Both the position numbers and the translations under genes were made by a program. The notes under the pieces were generated by a model. The model was not told the DNA's origin. It searched no databases and was given only the letters and a program-made list of their open reading frames with translations. 52,536 nt of DNA from Gemmatimonadota bacterium. GTDB taxonomy: Bacteria; Gemmatimonadota; Gemmatimonadetes; Longimicrobiales; Gaopeijiaceae. The stretch spans positions 1 through 52,536 of the forward strand of contig JAHEKN010000005.1 in NCBI GenBank assembly GCA_024638305.1, given 5' to 3'. Shown here piece after piece: positions 34,997-43,405 of this stretch. Within the stretch, counting starts at the first letter, position 1; every line of letters begins with the position of its first letter.

Positions 34997-35875
34997 TCAG
35001 GAGTCCCCGGGGCCCGCGTCCAGGAAACCAGCCAGAAACGCCCGGTAGCCGTCCGCGTCGCGGTACCCCGGTAGGGCCGCCGACACCCGGCCAGCGTCGA
35101 AGACCAGCACGGTGGGGGCGTGCACCTGCGCGTCGCGGAAGAGCAGCTCGACCGCCGCGACCTCTCGCAGCCCGTCCGGCGGGATGCCGCCCCGGCGTGA
35201 CTCGGTCTCCGCGAACGCCCGATCGCTGCCGGCAAACAGGAGCGGGACCACGTCGAGGCCCAACGCGGCCGCCGCGCGCGCGATCTCCGAATACCCGGCC
35301 ACCGACAGCGGCATGTGTGGAGACCAGACGTAGACAACGACCCCGGCTCCGCGCGCGAGACGCTTGCTGAGATCGGCGTCCGTGAAGCCGCGGGCGGCAT
35401 CCGAGTCGCGTGGGGTCACCGGCACCGGCGCCGGGACCTGCTCCAAGCTCTGCCCGCAGTCTTCCCCGAACGTGACGCGCTCCCCGCCCGCCCCGGTCAC
35501 ACGCGTTATGGACGGGACGGCCTCGAGCGTAACGTCGAGAAGAACCCATTGACCGATCCGATCGGTTGGGATGCGAACGTGCTCTCGATGGCCGGAAGCC
35601 GGTGCCGCCGGCATCCCCCGGCCCCGCGCCCCCCAGCTCGCCATGAGGTCCGTGACGTGTGCTCCGCAACGCACGTCCGCGACCAGTTCACGCCACGCGT
35701 CCTGGTCAGCACCCAGGGTGCTGGAGTCCCGCGCGGATCCGGGCGAGCAGGCCGCAGCGAGCACCACCGCCACTGCCGATGCCCCCGCCAGGCGGCCTCC
35801 GGCCCGCGGAGTGACCGCGGCCCGTCTGTCCAGCGTACACGCGTCGCCACATGAAGGAGCCCGACCCGAGCTCAT
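34997..35875 (-). CDS. Thioredoxin-fold-like lipoprotein without a CxxC
   Basis: A 292-residue protein whose ATG overlaps the stop of the flavin monooxygenase gene (ATGA). A signal and lipobox ([15 protein letters not shown]) point to the envelope. The C-terminal 120 residues look like a thioredoxin/peroxiredoxin fold: the strand [17 protein letters not shown] is followed by a helix, then [11 protein letters not shown], and later [22 protein letters not shown], which resembles the cis-Pro and C-terminal strand region. The catalytic CxxC is replaced by SPHM, so disulfide chemistry is unlikely. A cysteine in the N-terminal half (EDCGQ) is the other noticeable one. Function unknown. Confidence 0.68.
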   Translation of the reverse strand: MSSGRAPSCGDACTLDRRAAVTPRAGGRLAGASAVAVVLAAACSPGSARDSSTLGADQDAWRELVADVRCGAHVTDLMASWGARGRGMPAAPASGHREHVRIPTDRIGQWVLLDVTLEAVPSITRVTGAGGERVTFGEDCGQSLEQVPAPVPVTPRDSDAARGFTDADLSKRLARGAGVVVYVWSPHMPLSVAGYSEIARAAAALGLDVVPLLFAGSDRAFAETESRRGGIPPDGLREVAAVELLFRDAQVHAPTVLVFDAGRVSAALPGYRDADGYRAFLAGFLDAGPGDS

Positions 35876-36924
35876 GTCCCGCCGCCGCGCACCGAGCCGA
35901 GCTCCTTCCTGACAACGGGAGCCACTTCCGTTCCCAGAAGCTCGATAGCCCTGAGCACGTCCTCGTGCTGCATGGGGCCCACCGTGAGCTGGATGAGAAA
36001 GCGCTGGTGCCGGAAGATCCGATGCTGGAAGAGCATCTTCTCGACGACCTGCTCCGGGGTCCCGAGGAACAGCGCGCCCCGCAGAGTCGCCTCGGCCTCG
36101 AACTGCCGGCGGGAAGGGGGCGGCCAACCGCGCTCGCGGCCGATTCGGCCCATGGTCTCCTGGAACGGCGGGAACGCCAGCTCGGTCGCCGCCTCGGACG
36201 TGGGCGCAATGAAGCCGTGCGAGTTGATGCTGATCGGTAGCGCTTCAGGATCGTGGCCGGCGCGTTCTGCCGTGGCGCGGTAGAGGTCGACTGCCGGGCG
36301 GAAACGCTCCGGCTCCCCGCCGATGATGGCGAGCGCCATGGGCAGTCCCAGCGTCGCCGCCCGCACGACCGACGGCGGTGTGCCGCCCACGGCCACCCAC
36401 ACCGGGAGTGGATCCTGAACCGGCCGGGGATACACCGGCCGTCGATCGATGGAGGGGCGATGCTTTCCCTGCCAGGTGACGACCTCGCGCTCCCGGAGCT
36501 CCAGGAGCAGCTCCAACTTCTCCTGAAAGAGCTCGTCGTAATCGTCCAGATCCTGCCCGAAAAGCGGAAACGACTCGATGAAGGAGCCACGACCGGCCAT
36601 GATCTCGGCGCGGCCGCAGGACAACTGGTCCAAGGTGGCGAAGTCCTGGAAAACCCGCACCGGGTCGTCCGAGCTGAGGACGGTGACGGCGCTCGTGAGG
36701 CGGATGCGCCGGGTACGCGCGGCTGCGGCCGCCAGGATCACGGCTGGGGTCGAGGACGCATAGTCGGGCCGGTGGTGCTCCCCTACCCCGAAGACGTCCA
36801 GGCCCACTCGGTCCGCGAGCTCGATCTCCTCCAGTAGGTGAGCGAGGCGCTGCTCCACTCCGGCCTGCCGGCCGGTGAGCGGGTCGAAACGGGTCTCAAC
36901 GAACGAATAGATTCCGATTTCCAT
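35872..36924 (-). CDS. Luciferase-like flavin monooxygenase (LLM)
   Basis: A 350-residue TIM-barrel protein. The N-terminus ([15 protein letters not shown]), [20 protein letters not shown], the strand [30 protein letters not shown], the loop [20 protein letters not shown] and the later [22 protein letters not shown] are typical of F420- or FMN-dependent bacterial luciferase-like oxidoreductases. The ATG at 36924 is the only sensible start; longer in-frame extension is non-coding. Its stop overlaps the thioredoxin-fold lipoprotein start, so the two are coupled. Substrate and cofactor are undetermined. Confidence 0.9.
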   Translation of the reverse strand: MEIGIYSFVETRFDPLTGRQAGVEQRLAHLLEEIELADRVGLDVFGVGEHHRPDYASSTPAVILAAAAARTRRIRLTSAVTVLSSDDPVRVFQDFATLDQLSCGRAEIMAGRGSFIESFPLFGQDLDDYDELFQEKLELLLELREREVVTWQGKHRPSIDRRPVYPRPVQDPLPVWVAVGGTPPSVVRAATLGLPMALAIIGGEPERFRPAVDLYRATAERAGHDPEALPISINSHGFIAPTSEAATELAFPPFQETMGRIGRERGWPPPSRRQFEAEATLRGALFLGTPEQVVEKMLFQHRIFRHQRFLIQLTVGPMQHEDVLRAIELLGTEVAPVVRKELGSVRGGGT

Positions 36925-37200
36925 GCGGCCGAACTTGTCAGCATGCCGCTGGCCTGCCAACGCCCTCGGGCAGAACGGACTGCGGATGGCTGGCGGATGG
37001 CCTGCGGACTTGGCCGCGCCAAAACGGTGCCACGCTCCACCGCGGGACCGTGTGTGGCTGGCGCGCGGCCGTGCCGATCCGCATGCTGTCCGGGGCGTGC
37101 GCGTCCTCGCGCGCCGCCCACGTGCGCCGGTTACGTCACCGCCGGCCGGGGGCTCGTGCCGACCGCCCCGGGTGGCGGCATTCAGCCCTGGGAGGGTGCG
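36925..37200. other. Divergent intergenic region
   Basis: About 276 bases between the LLM gene (minus) and the small ORF at 37201 (plus). I see no gene or clear promoter here; a ribosome binding site (GGGAGGG) stands just before 37201. Confidence 0.4.
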
Positions 37201-37371
37201 ATGTCGAACTTGCCGAAGGCACTGGTCTTGGCCGCAGCTGTCAGCTTTCTGCTCGCTGTCGTGACCACCCTGATGGGTCCGTTGGGGTCCGTCGAGGCGG
37301 AGGGCTTTTCCCGCGCCTGCACCAACCTGGCCGTACTCGGTATCGGCCTCCATCTGGTCGACAAGAAATGA
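37201..37371 (+). CDS. Small membrane protein
   Basis: A 56-residue protein with an excellent ribosome binding site (GGGAGGG) seven bases or so before the ATG. It has two hydrophobic stretches ([19 protein letters not shown] and [15 protein letters not shown]). No family recognised. The next possible ORF starts inside its stop codon (ATGA). Confidence 0.6.
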   Translation: MSNLPKALVLAAAVSFLLAVVTTLMGPLGSVEAEGFSRACTNLAVLGIGLHLVDKK

Positions 37372-37528
37372 GACGAGTCACGGCCATCGATCTGTTCCGA
37401 AGCCCCGAGGTGATGCGGAGTGCCGCGCCGAGTTCGACGAGCGGCGGGGACCGGATTTCGCGTACGAGCCGCTCCTGGGCGACAGGGACCCGCCGCTGGA
37501 CTATCGGCTGCCAGTCACCCCCCGCTGA
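37368..37528 (+). pseudogene. Possible frameshifted small gene
   Basis: An ATG at 37368 overlaps the previous stop, but the frame soon becomes Ser/Arg/Trp-rich and non-protein-like, continuing past 37528 into the convergent gene. In the frame one base back, from 37412 to the TGA at 37526-37528, the sequence reads like a real C-terminus (RRGPDFAYEPLLGDRDPP, then LDYRLPVTPR). That frame has no start codon. A one-base deletion near 37400-37412 would join the two. It ends exactly beside the stop of the AAA+ gene. Confidence 0.3.
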
Positions 37529-40300
37529 TCAGGCGATGAGGTCGAAGTCTCCTCCCAGCACCTGATCGAGGTTGCCCGACCGCCATCCGCGGACCGAGTC
37601 GCGCACCAGCGGCGCGGGGCCCGTGCGGTAGCGCCGTACGATCTGCCCACTTGGGACCTCCCCGGCCTCTCGCAGCAAGGCGAGGGCGATGGCCCGTGCG
37701 TCGTGGTGGCGCTCCGGGAGCGGCTCGAAAGGCTGACGCGCCACGGCGACAACCGCGCGGGTCCGCTGGAAGCCGCCCGCTTCGCGTGGCACCTCGAGCA
37801 CGTGGTGCCCGTGCTCGCCGGTCAGGATCCTGAACGCCCCGAAACCGCTCACGGCCAAGATCGCCCGGTGAGGCTGGCCTCGCTCGGCCCCGTCCTGGAG
37901 GACGGTGCTCTTCATGCGGCGCTTGTCGGACCACCGCCGGTACATGTCGAGCAACTGACGGGCGAACGCGTCGGACGGCTGTCCGCCCCCGCTGGGGTCC
38001 CGCGTCCCGCGGACCATCAGGAAGACCTCTCCGACCGAGCCGCTCTCGAGCTCCTCGATGGCTTCGCCCACCAGGTAGAGCTGCTCCGCGAGGCGCCGGA
38101 CGATCTTGAACGGCGCCTTGCTTTCGCCGGTGTACTGGCGGAGCCGGCGGAGCAGCGAGCCAGCCGTCTCGAGTCCGGTCTCGATTCGGTCCATGTACTC
38201 GATCCTGCCGAGGATCTCGAAGCGGTCGGGCCGCTCCCAGAAGTCGCCCTCGCTCATGGACGCCAGCCGGCCGTCCTTGGCGCCTTCCCAGGCGGTGTCG
38301 GCGAGGAGGCCGTCCAACCGCTCGTACTCACGCTGTAGCAGGGCGATCTCGTCCGCCCGCCCGACACCGGCCAGGGCGATCGACCCCACGCCCAGAGGGA
38401 CGGCTCCACCGTCGGGGGCCCTCCCGTCCAGGTCGTCGTCCGCGAGCGTCTGATCCTCGTCCGGGTCGACGAACTCGACGGCGATCCGCTCGCCCTCGCG
38501 GCGAACGAACAGGAACTGCTCGCCCTCCGGGGCCGTGTGCTCGACGATGGCCTCGGCGAGCGGCGCGAGAAAGAGCTGCTCCACCGCGCGACGCAGGGGC
38601 CGCGCTCCCAGGGTCTCGCTGAAGCCACGCTCGAGGAGGAAGTCCAGGGCCGCCTCCTCCCATTCGACCGCCCATCCGCGCCGCCGGAGTCCACGCCGCT
38701 CGAAGACCTTCGATAGCTCGATCGTGAGCAGTTTGCGCATCACCGGTCGGCTGAGCGGCCGGAAGGTCAGGACACGGTCGATCCGATTGATGAATTCAGG
38801 CCGAAACACCTCTTCCATCGCCCGGTGCACGCCTCCTGTGGAGAGCTGACGGGGGCCACCGCCGAAGCCCAGGCCCGGGCGCCCCACCTCCGAGCTACCC
38901 AGGTTCGACGTCATGATCACGATCGCGCTGCGGAAGTCGGCCGTCACCCCGTCGCGGCCGGTAAGTCGCCCATCGTCGAACAGCGGCAGGAAGAGGTCCC
39001 AGACGTTGGGGTGTGCCTTCTCGAACTCGTCCAGCAGCACCACGCAGAACGGCTGCTGACGCACCAGAGTCACGAGCGAATTCGGATCGGCGCTGGGTCC
39101 GGGCTCCCCGAGAATCCGTCCGACCGATTGCGCGTCCTGCAGCTCGCTCATGTCCAACCGGACCAGACGATCCGGAGACCCGAACAGATAGGCGGCCAGG
39201 GTCTTTGCCAGCTCCGTCTTGCCGGTGCCGGTCGGTCCGACGAACAGGAACACGCCTTGGGGGCGCGAAGGGTCCGTAAGCCCGGACTTGATGAGCGCAA
39301 TGCGGTCGACGATCGCGCCCACGGCTTCAGCTTGCCCCAGGACGCGGCCGTCGAAGAAGCCGCGTACCTCCTCGAGCTTCATTCGCTGGCGGTCGTCGAG
39401 GAGCTCGACCGGGATTCCGGTTCGGACCGAGAGCTCCCTGACCACGTCGTCGTGGCGGATGGGCGCCTCGGAGGACGTGGTCGCGGTGACCCGCTCGCGG
39501 CACGCACCCAAGAGCCCCAACAGCCGCCCCGGATTCTGCTGGCCGGCAGGGAACTGGTCTGCGAGCTGGGCGGCCTCGTGCACCAAGTCGGACTCGACGC
39601 CGGGTCCTTCCACACGCGCCGTCCACTCGACCGCGATTTCGATCGTCGTGTCCCGGTCGAGGGGCGAGATCCGTACGGCGTCGATGGCCGTTCGCAGCCG
39701 CGGCACCGCCTGGACGGCCACGTCCCACCCGCCCGGAGTGGTTTCACCGATGATGCGTACAGAGCCCGACTCCAGGAACGGCAGGACCTTCTCGAGCACG
39801 CCGACGGGGCTCTGGATGTGTCGGCCCGCCCAGACCAACTCGTGGAAAGATGGGCATATCCACAGGATGCGCGGGTCGCCGGCGGCCGTGTCCGCGATGT
39901 CCTTGACGCGTTCGTCGATCTGCCCGATGAAGGTCTGGCCCGACATCAGCTCGGAAGCCGACGCCTCGAAGAGGATCCACCCCCGGCTCCGGAGGCGCTT
40001 CCCCAGCGCGAGGATGGCCGCCGTCTTGCCGACGCCGGGCTCACCCACCAGGACGGACGAGCGGGGCGGCTTCCGACGAATTGCGGACTCCAGCAAACCG
40101 ACCGCCCGCATCAGGTCCCCGTGCTCGACGACCCGCCTGGACCGAGCCGCCTCGTCTCTGTCCCAAACGCGCACGAAATCCGCGATGGGGGATACGTCGG
40201 GCTTCTGCTTCTTGCGGGCCACGAGGTCGTCCGGGCGGAAGCGGAGCAGGGGACGGCGGCACGAGGCCTCAAGCTGGGCCGGAGCCGCGGGCCCATGCAA
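37529..40300 (-). CDS. Double AAA+ (ClpB/ClpA-like) ATPase fused to a release-factor-like domain lacking GGQ
   Basis: About 923 residues from a TTG at 40300, 11 bases after the thioredoxin stop; a GTG at 40222 is an alternative. The N-domain and middle coiled coil of ClpB are absent. AAA D1: Walker A GEPGVGKT (86-93), pore-loop Tyr replaced by Phe (TFIGQIDERV), Walker B region ILWICPSFHEL, where Asp-Glu is Cys-Pro. AAA D2: Walker A GPTGTGKT (355-362), Walker B VVLLDEFEKAHP, sensor 1 VIMTSNLGS, FRPEFINRID, and sensor 2 GARPLRRA, but the aromatic GYVG pore loop is missing. From about 650 it matches class I release factors: DFWERPDR, EVFLMVRGTRDPSGGG with FARQLLDMYRRW, the strand RAVVAVARQP and the C-terminal DSVRGWRSGNLDQVLGG. 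The GGQ domain is absent. Likely cytoplasmic and ribosome-directed. Confidence 0.88.
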   Translation of the reverse strand: MHGPAAPAQLEASCRRPLLRFRPDDLVARKKQKPDVSPIADFVRVWDRDEAARSRRVVEHGDLMRAVGLLESAIRRKPPRSSVLVGEPGVGKTAAILALGKRLRSRGWILFEASASELMSGQTFIGQIDERVKDIADTAAGDPRILWICPSFHELVWAGRHIQSPVGVLEKVLPFLESGSVRIIGETTPGGWDVAVQAVPRLRTAIDAVRISPLDRDTTIEIAVEWTARVEGPGVESDLVHEAAQLADQFPAGQQNPGRLLGLLGACRERVTATTSSEAPIRHDDVVRELSVRTGIPVELLDDRQRMKLEEVRGFFDGRVLGQAEAVGAIVDRIALIKSGLTDPSRPQGVFLFVGPTGTGKTELAKTLAAYLFGSPDRLVRLDMSELQDAQSVGRILGEPGPSADPNSLVTLVRQQPFCVVLLDEFEKAHPNVWDLFLPLFDDGRLTGRDGVTADFRSAIVIMTSNLGSSEVGRPGLGFGGGPRQLSTGGVHRAMEEVFRPEFINRIDRVLTFRPLSRPVMRKLLTIELSKVFERRGLRRRGWAVEWEEAALDFLLERGFSETLGARPLRRAVEQLFLAPLAEAIVEHTAPEGEQFLFVRREGERIAVEFVDPDEDQTLADDDLDGRAPDGGAVPLGVGSIALAGVGRADEIALLQREYERLDGLLADTAWEGAKDGRLASMSEGDFWERPDRFEILGRIEYMDRIETGLETAGSLLRRLRQYTGESKAPFKIVRRLAEQLYLVGEAIEELESGSVGEVFLMVRGTRDPSGGGQPSDAFARQLLDMYRRWSDKRRMKSTVLQDGAERGQPHRAILAVSGFGAFRILTGEHGHHVLEVPREAGGFQRTRAVVAVARQPFEPLPERHHDARAIALALLREAGEVPSGQIVRRYRTGPAPLVRDSVRGWRSGNLDQVLGGDFDLIA

Positions 40301-40311
40301 CCGAGCTCGAT

Positions 40312-40668
40312 CTACTCCTGGAGAAGCTCGTCGATCTCCCGCTCCAGCACGGGCTTCGAGACCAGCCCCACCATTTCGAAGAGGGGAGCGCCGTCCTGGA
40401 AGAACACGATGGTCGGAATCGAGCGGATGCCGAAGCGCTCTCCGGTGTCGGGGGCCTGATCCACATCCACCTTGACCACGCGCACGCCCCGCTCGGCCTG
40501 CTCGATGGCAATCTCGTCCAGGATCGGGGCCATCATGCGACAAGGGCGACACCAAGCGGCCCAGAAGTCGACGATCGCGATTCCGGGCTCGGCCACCACG
40601 ACGTCGAAGTCTTCGTCGGTCGCGTGCACGATCGGTGCGGCCGGCCGGGGCTTCTTCTTGAAGAACAT
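40312..40668 (-). CDS. Thioredoxin (WCRPC active site)
   Basis: A 118-residue thioredoxin without signal peptide. The active site is WCRPC (Cys40, Cys43), with Arg replacing the usual Gly, then the cis-Pro in IRSIPTIVFF and the helix VLEREIDELLQE. It reduces protein disulfides in the cytoplasm. It lies 11 bases before the AAA+/release-factor fusion on the same strand, suggesting cotranscription. The basic N-terminus (FFKKKPRP) is short. The Gly-to-Arg change should shift redox potential, but this is inference. Confidence 0.93.
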   Translation of the reverse strand: MFFKKKPRPAAPIVHATDEDFDVVVAEPGIAIVDFWAAWCRPCRMMAPILDEIAIEQAERGVRVVKVDVDQAPDTGERFGIRSIPTIVFFQDGAPLFEMVGLVSKPVLEREIDELLQE

Positions 40669-40723
40669 CCGCGAATCTAACCGCGGTCCATATGATCCAG
40701 GAGGACTCGCGTTGGCGGAACGA

Positions 40724-40745
40724 GTGGCGAACGCGTGGCGAACGG
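40724..40745. repeat. 11-base tandem repeat in the thioredoxin/dipeptidase intergenic region
   Basis: GTGGCGAACGC then GTGGCGAACGG, directly adjacent, in the divergent spacer between the thioredoxin gene and the M19 dipeptidase. It could be a regulator binding site, but only the repetition itself is seen. Confidence 0.8.
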
Positions 40746-40802
40746 CCGTAAATCTTCGCAGCTCGGCTGGTCCGACTCTCTCCCCAAGGTCCGGAGTGCC
40801 CG

Positions 40803-41957
40803 ATGAGACGTCACGTTCGCGCTGTCATCTCCCTGGTGTCCGTCCTGTCGGTTCTGGCACCTGCGACCACGTTGGCTCAAGAAGCCCTCGAGGAGCGCGT
40901 GCGGCGCGTATTGTCGGAGGTGCCGCTGGTCGATGGCCACAACGACTTGCCCGGCAAGATTCGCGAGATCAAGACGGCCGCTGGCGACGTGGGCCTCTAC
41001 GACCTGAGGGGACGCACCGAAGGCGACACCGATCTGCCGCGACTGCGTGCAGGCATGGTCGGCGCTCAGTTCTGGTCGGTGCACGTGAACGTGGCCCATC
41101 CCCGCCCCGCCATGCAGCAGCTCGAGCAGATCGACATCGCCCACCGCATCATCGAGGCCTATCCCGATGAGCTGGAGTTCGCCGGGAGCGTCTCGGACAT
41201 CGAGCGAGTGTTCGGATCGGGGAAGATCGCGTCGATGCTCGGGATCGAGGGCGGCCATGTCATCGAGAACTCGCTCGGCGCGCTGCGTGCGTTCTACCGA
41301 GCCGGAGTGCGCTACATGGGGCTTACGCACTTCGGGAACACCGATTGGGCGGACTCCGCCACCGACAGCGTCGTGGTCGGTGGTCTGTCCCCGTTCGGTG
41401 AAGAGGTCGTGCGCGAGATGAATCGCATGGGCATGCTGGTCGATCTGTCCCACGTGTCTCCCGGCGCCATGAGCGACGCCCTCGACGTGGCCGAAGCGCC
41501 CGTCATTTTCTCGCACGCCGGCGCACGGGGTATCGCCGATCATCCGAGGAACGTCCCCGACTCGATCCTCCGGAGGCTGCCGGCCAATGGCGGGGTGGTG
41601 ATGCAGCTCTTCTATCCGCCGTACATCAACACGAACACGGACTCGACCGCGACGCTCGCCGAGGTAGCGGACCACATCGAGCACATCCGCGACGTGGCCG
41701 GCATCGACCACGTCGGTATCGGCTCGGACTTCGACGGCATCCCGACCTATGTCGCGGGCCTCGAGGACGTCTCCACCTACCCCGCCCTGTTCATGGAGCT
41801 GGCGCGACGGGGTTGGTCGGACGAAGACCTGAAGAAGCTCGCTGGAGAGAACCTGCTGCGCGCGATGCGGGAGGCGGAGTCCGTCGCTCGGCGACTGCAG
41901 CGGACGCGCCCCCCGTCCACCCGCACGATCGAGGAGATGGACCGCACCGTGGGCTAG
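40803..41957 (+). CDS. Membrane dipeptidase (M19/renal dipeptidase family), exported
   Basis: A 384-residue zinc dipeptidase with an N-terminal signal peptide (residues about 6-25, ending TTLAQ). Metal ligands are recognisable: His and Asp in VDGHNDLPG, Glu in MLGIEGGHV, His in LVDLSHVSP and His in IFSHAGARG; the Asp in VGIGSDFDGI completes the active site. The segments GVRYMGLTHFGNTDWAD and ENLLRAMREAE are typical of the family. It hydrolyses dipeptides, including some D-containing, in the periplasm. It diverges from the thioredoxin gene and is followed by a convergent amidohydrolase. Confidence 0.94.
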   Translation: MRRHVRAVISLVSVLSVLAPATTLAQEALEERVRRVLSEVPLVDGHNDLPGKIREIKTAAGDVGLYDLRGRTEGDTDLPRLRAGMVGAQFWSVHVNVAHPRPAMQQLEQIDIAHRIIEAYPDELEFAGSVSDIERVFGSGKIASMLGIEGGHVIENSLGALRAFYRAGVRYMGLTHFGNTDWADSATDSVVVGGLSPFGEEVVREMNRMGMLVDLSHVSPGAMSDALDVAEAPVIFSHAGARGIADHPRNVPDSILRRLPANGGVVMQLFYPPYINTNTDSTATLAEVADHIEHIRDVAGIDHVGIGSDFDGIPTYVAGLEDVSTYPALFMELARRGWSDEDLKKLAGENLLRAMREAESVARRLQRTRPPSTRTIEEMDRTVG

Positions 41958-42012
41958 GCGATCCGTCCCTTCGTACCGGGCACGGTGGTGCGGGCCGGTC
42001 GCGCCGCCGCCC

Positions 42013-42029
42013 GCAGGGCCGAACCCTGC
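42013..42029. terminator. Possible bidirectional hairpin
   Basis: GCAGGG and CCCTGC around a five-base loop lie between convergent stops (41957 and 42047). There is no T-run, so it may be only a structural stop or chance. Confidence 0.3.
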
Positions 42030-42046
42030 CCGCCCGCTTCGACGCG

Positions 42047-43405
42047 CTAGAATGCGGCCGCCTGCTCCTCCAGCCTGCGTCGCAGCTCCGCCGCCGCGAA
42101 CCACTGCCCCCGGACCATGACTCCGCTGATGCGGCTCGCGTTCACGACGTCGTCCAGCGGATTGGCTTCCACCAGGATCAGGTCCGCCCGGGCGCCCACG
42201 CGGACCACTCCGAACGATCCATCGGCGGCGAGGAACCGAGCCGGTGCGCGTGTGGCGGCGCTCAGGGCCTCGTAGGGCGAAAGGCCGGCACCCACCAGGA
42301 GCGCCAGCTCGGCGTGCATGCCGGCGCCGGGTACGATGAAAGGGTTCCCGACATCGGTCCCGAGCAGTAGCCGTGCGCCCGCGTCCTGTAGTGCCCGGAC
42401 CATTGCCGAGCGGGCTGGCTGCCCCCTTCGCACCAGGTCCGCTACCTGGGGGGACGGCGCGAAGTCGGTCCACTGCTGCCGGAGTCCCGGGTGCACCAAG
42501 CGCACCTCCGGCCGCGCCATGAAGGCTCCGCGCTCGGCGGCCGTCATCCCGAAGCGCTCCCAGAGAATCAGTGTGGGTACGCTCCACATCCCATCTCCAG
42601 CGAGCCGGTCCGCTAGAGGGGGCATGAGCGCCGCATCCGCCGTGAGCCAGCCGGACTCCCCCAGACGCAGGTGGGCTGAATCCGGGGGGTCGGCCTGGAG
42701 CAGCGTGCTGTAGCGATTCAGGTGCTCAACCGACACCTGGGGACCCTGGATCACCGCGTCGAGCCCCACGTCGATCGGCACGTGTCCGGCCACCGGAAGT
42801 CCCACTCCGGCTGCCTCGTCCACAAGCGCATCGTAGACGGGAGCGGGGAGGCGGTCGTAGGGCTTCACGAAGTCGTAGCCCCGCGCCGCCTGGTCCCGGA
42901 CGGCCTGGCGGGCCCCCTCGGGCGTGGTCACGATCAGGCTCCCGTCCCAGAACGCAGGGCTTCCGTCCATCAGCGGCCCGGCCGTTACGATCGTCGGGCC
43001 CACCAGCTCACCCGCCTCTATGCGGCGGCGGAACTCGAGCTGGGTCTCGGTTCCCCACATGTTGCGCACGACGGTGACCCCATAGGCGATGTAGAGAAGC
43101 TGATCGGCTTGCCGCCAGGTATGCACGTGCATGTCGGCGAGTCCGGGCATCAGATAGAGACCGCGCCCGTCGATCACGAGGGCGTCCGGGTCGATCCGAG
43201 CTTCGCTGGCCGGGCCGATCCAGTCGATCCGCCCCTCGCGCACCAGCACCGTCCGGCTGGGCTGCACGTCCGCGACGTCCATGGGAACGACGAAGACGTC
43301 CGTGAACGCGATGGACGTGGGGACCGGATCCGTCGGTCCGGCTTCGCACGCCGAGCCGCCGATCAGCGTCGCCAGTGCGGCGAGCGTGAGCGTCTGTCGA
43401 CTCAC
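42047..43405 (-). CDS. Exported amidohydrolase family protein
   Basis: A 452-residue protein whose GTG (43405) overlaps the stop of the FG-GAP gene. A short signal (TLTLAALATLIGGSAC) ends in a plausible lipobox Cys. The amidohydrolase domain has the metal motif MHVHTW in PGLADMHVHTW, GVTVVRNMWGT, His in AGHVPIDV and VSVEHLNR, and the Asp in LLLGTDVGNP, so the binuclear site appears complete. The C-terminal GARADLILVEANPLDD strand is typical of the imidazolonepropionase/dihydroorotase-like group. Substrate unknown. Translation is coupled to the upstream lipoprotein. Confidence 0.9.
   Translation of the reverse strand: MSRQTLTLAALATLIGGSACEAGPTDPVPTSIAFTDVFVVPMDVADVQPSRTVLVREGRIDWIGPASEARIDPDALVIDGRGLYLMPGLADMHVHTWRQADQLLYIAYGVTVVRNMWGTETQLEFRRRIEAGELVGPTIVTAGPLMDGSPAFWDGSLIVTTPEGARQAVRDQAARGYDFVKPYDRLPAPVYDALVDEAAGVGLPVAGHVPIDVGLDAVIQGPQVSVEHLNRYSTLLQADPPDSAHLRLGESGWLTADAALMPPLADRLAGDGMWSVPTLILWERFGMTAAERGAFMARPEVRLVHPGLRQQWTDFAPSPQVADLVRRGQPARSAMVRALQDAGARLLLGTDVGNPFIVPGAGMHAELALLVGAGLSPYEALSAATRAPARFLAADGSFGVVRVGARADLILVEANPLDDVVNASRISGVMVRGQWFAAAELRRRLEEQAAAF

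Noticed and set aside
40301..40555. N-terminal extension of the AAA+ fusion
   Set aside because: It lies inside the thioredoxin gene in another frame; thioredoxin has an intact active site, so the AAA+ gene starts after it.
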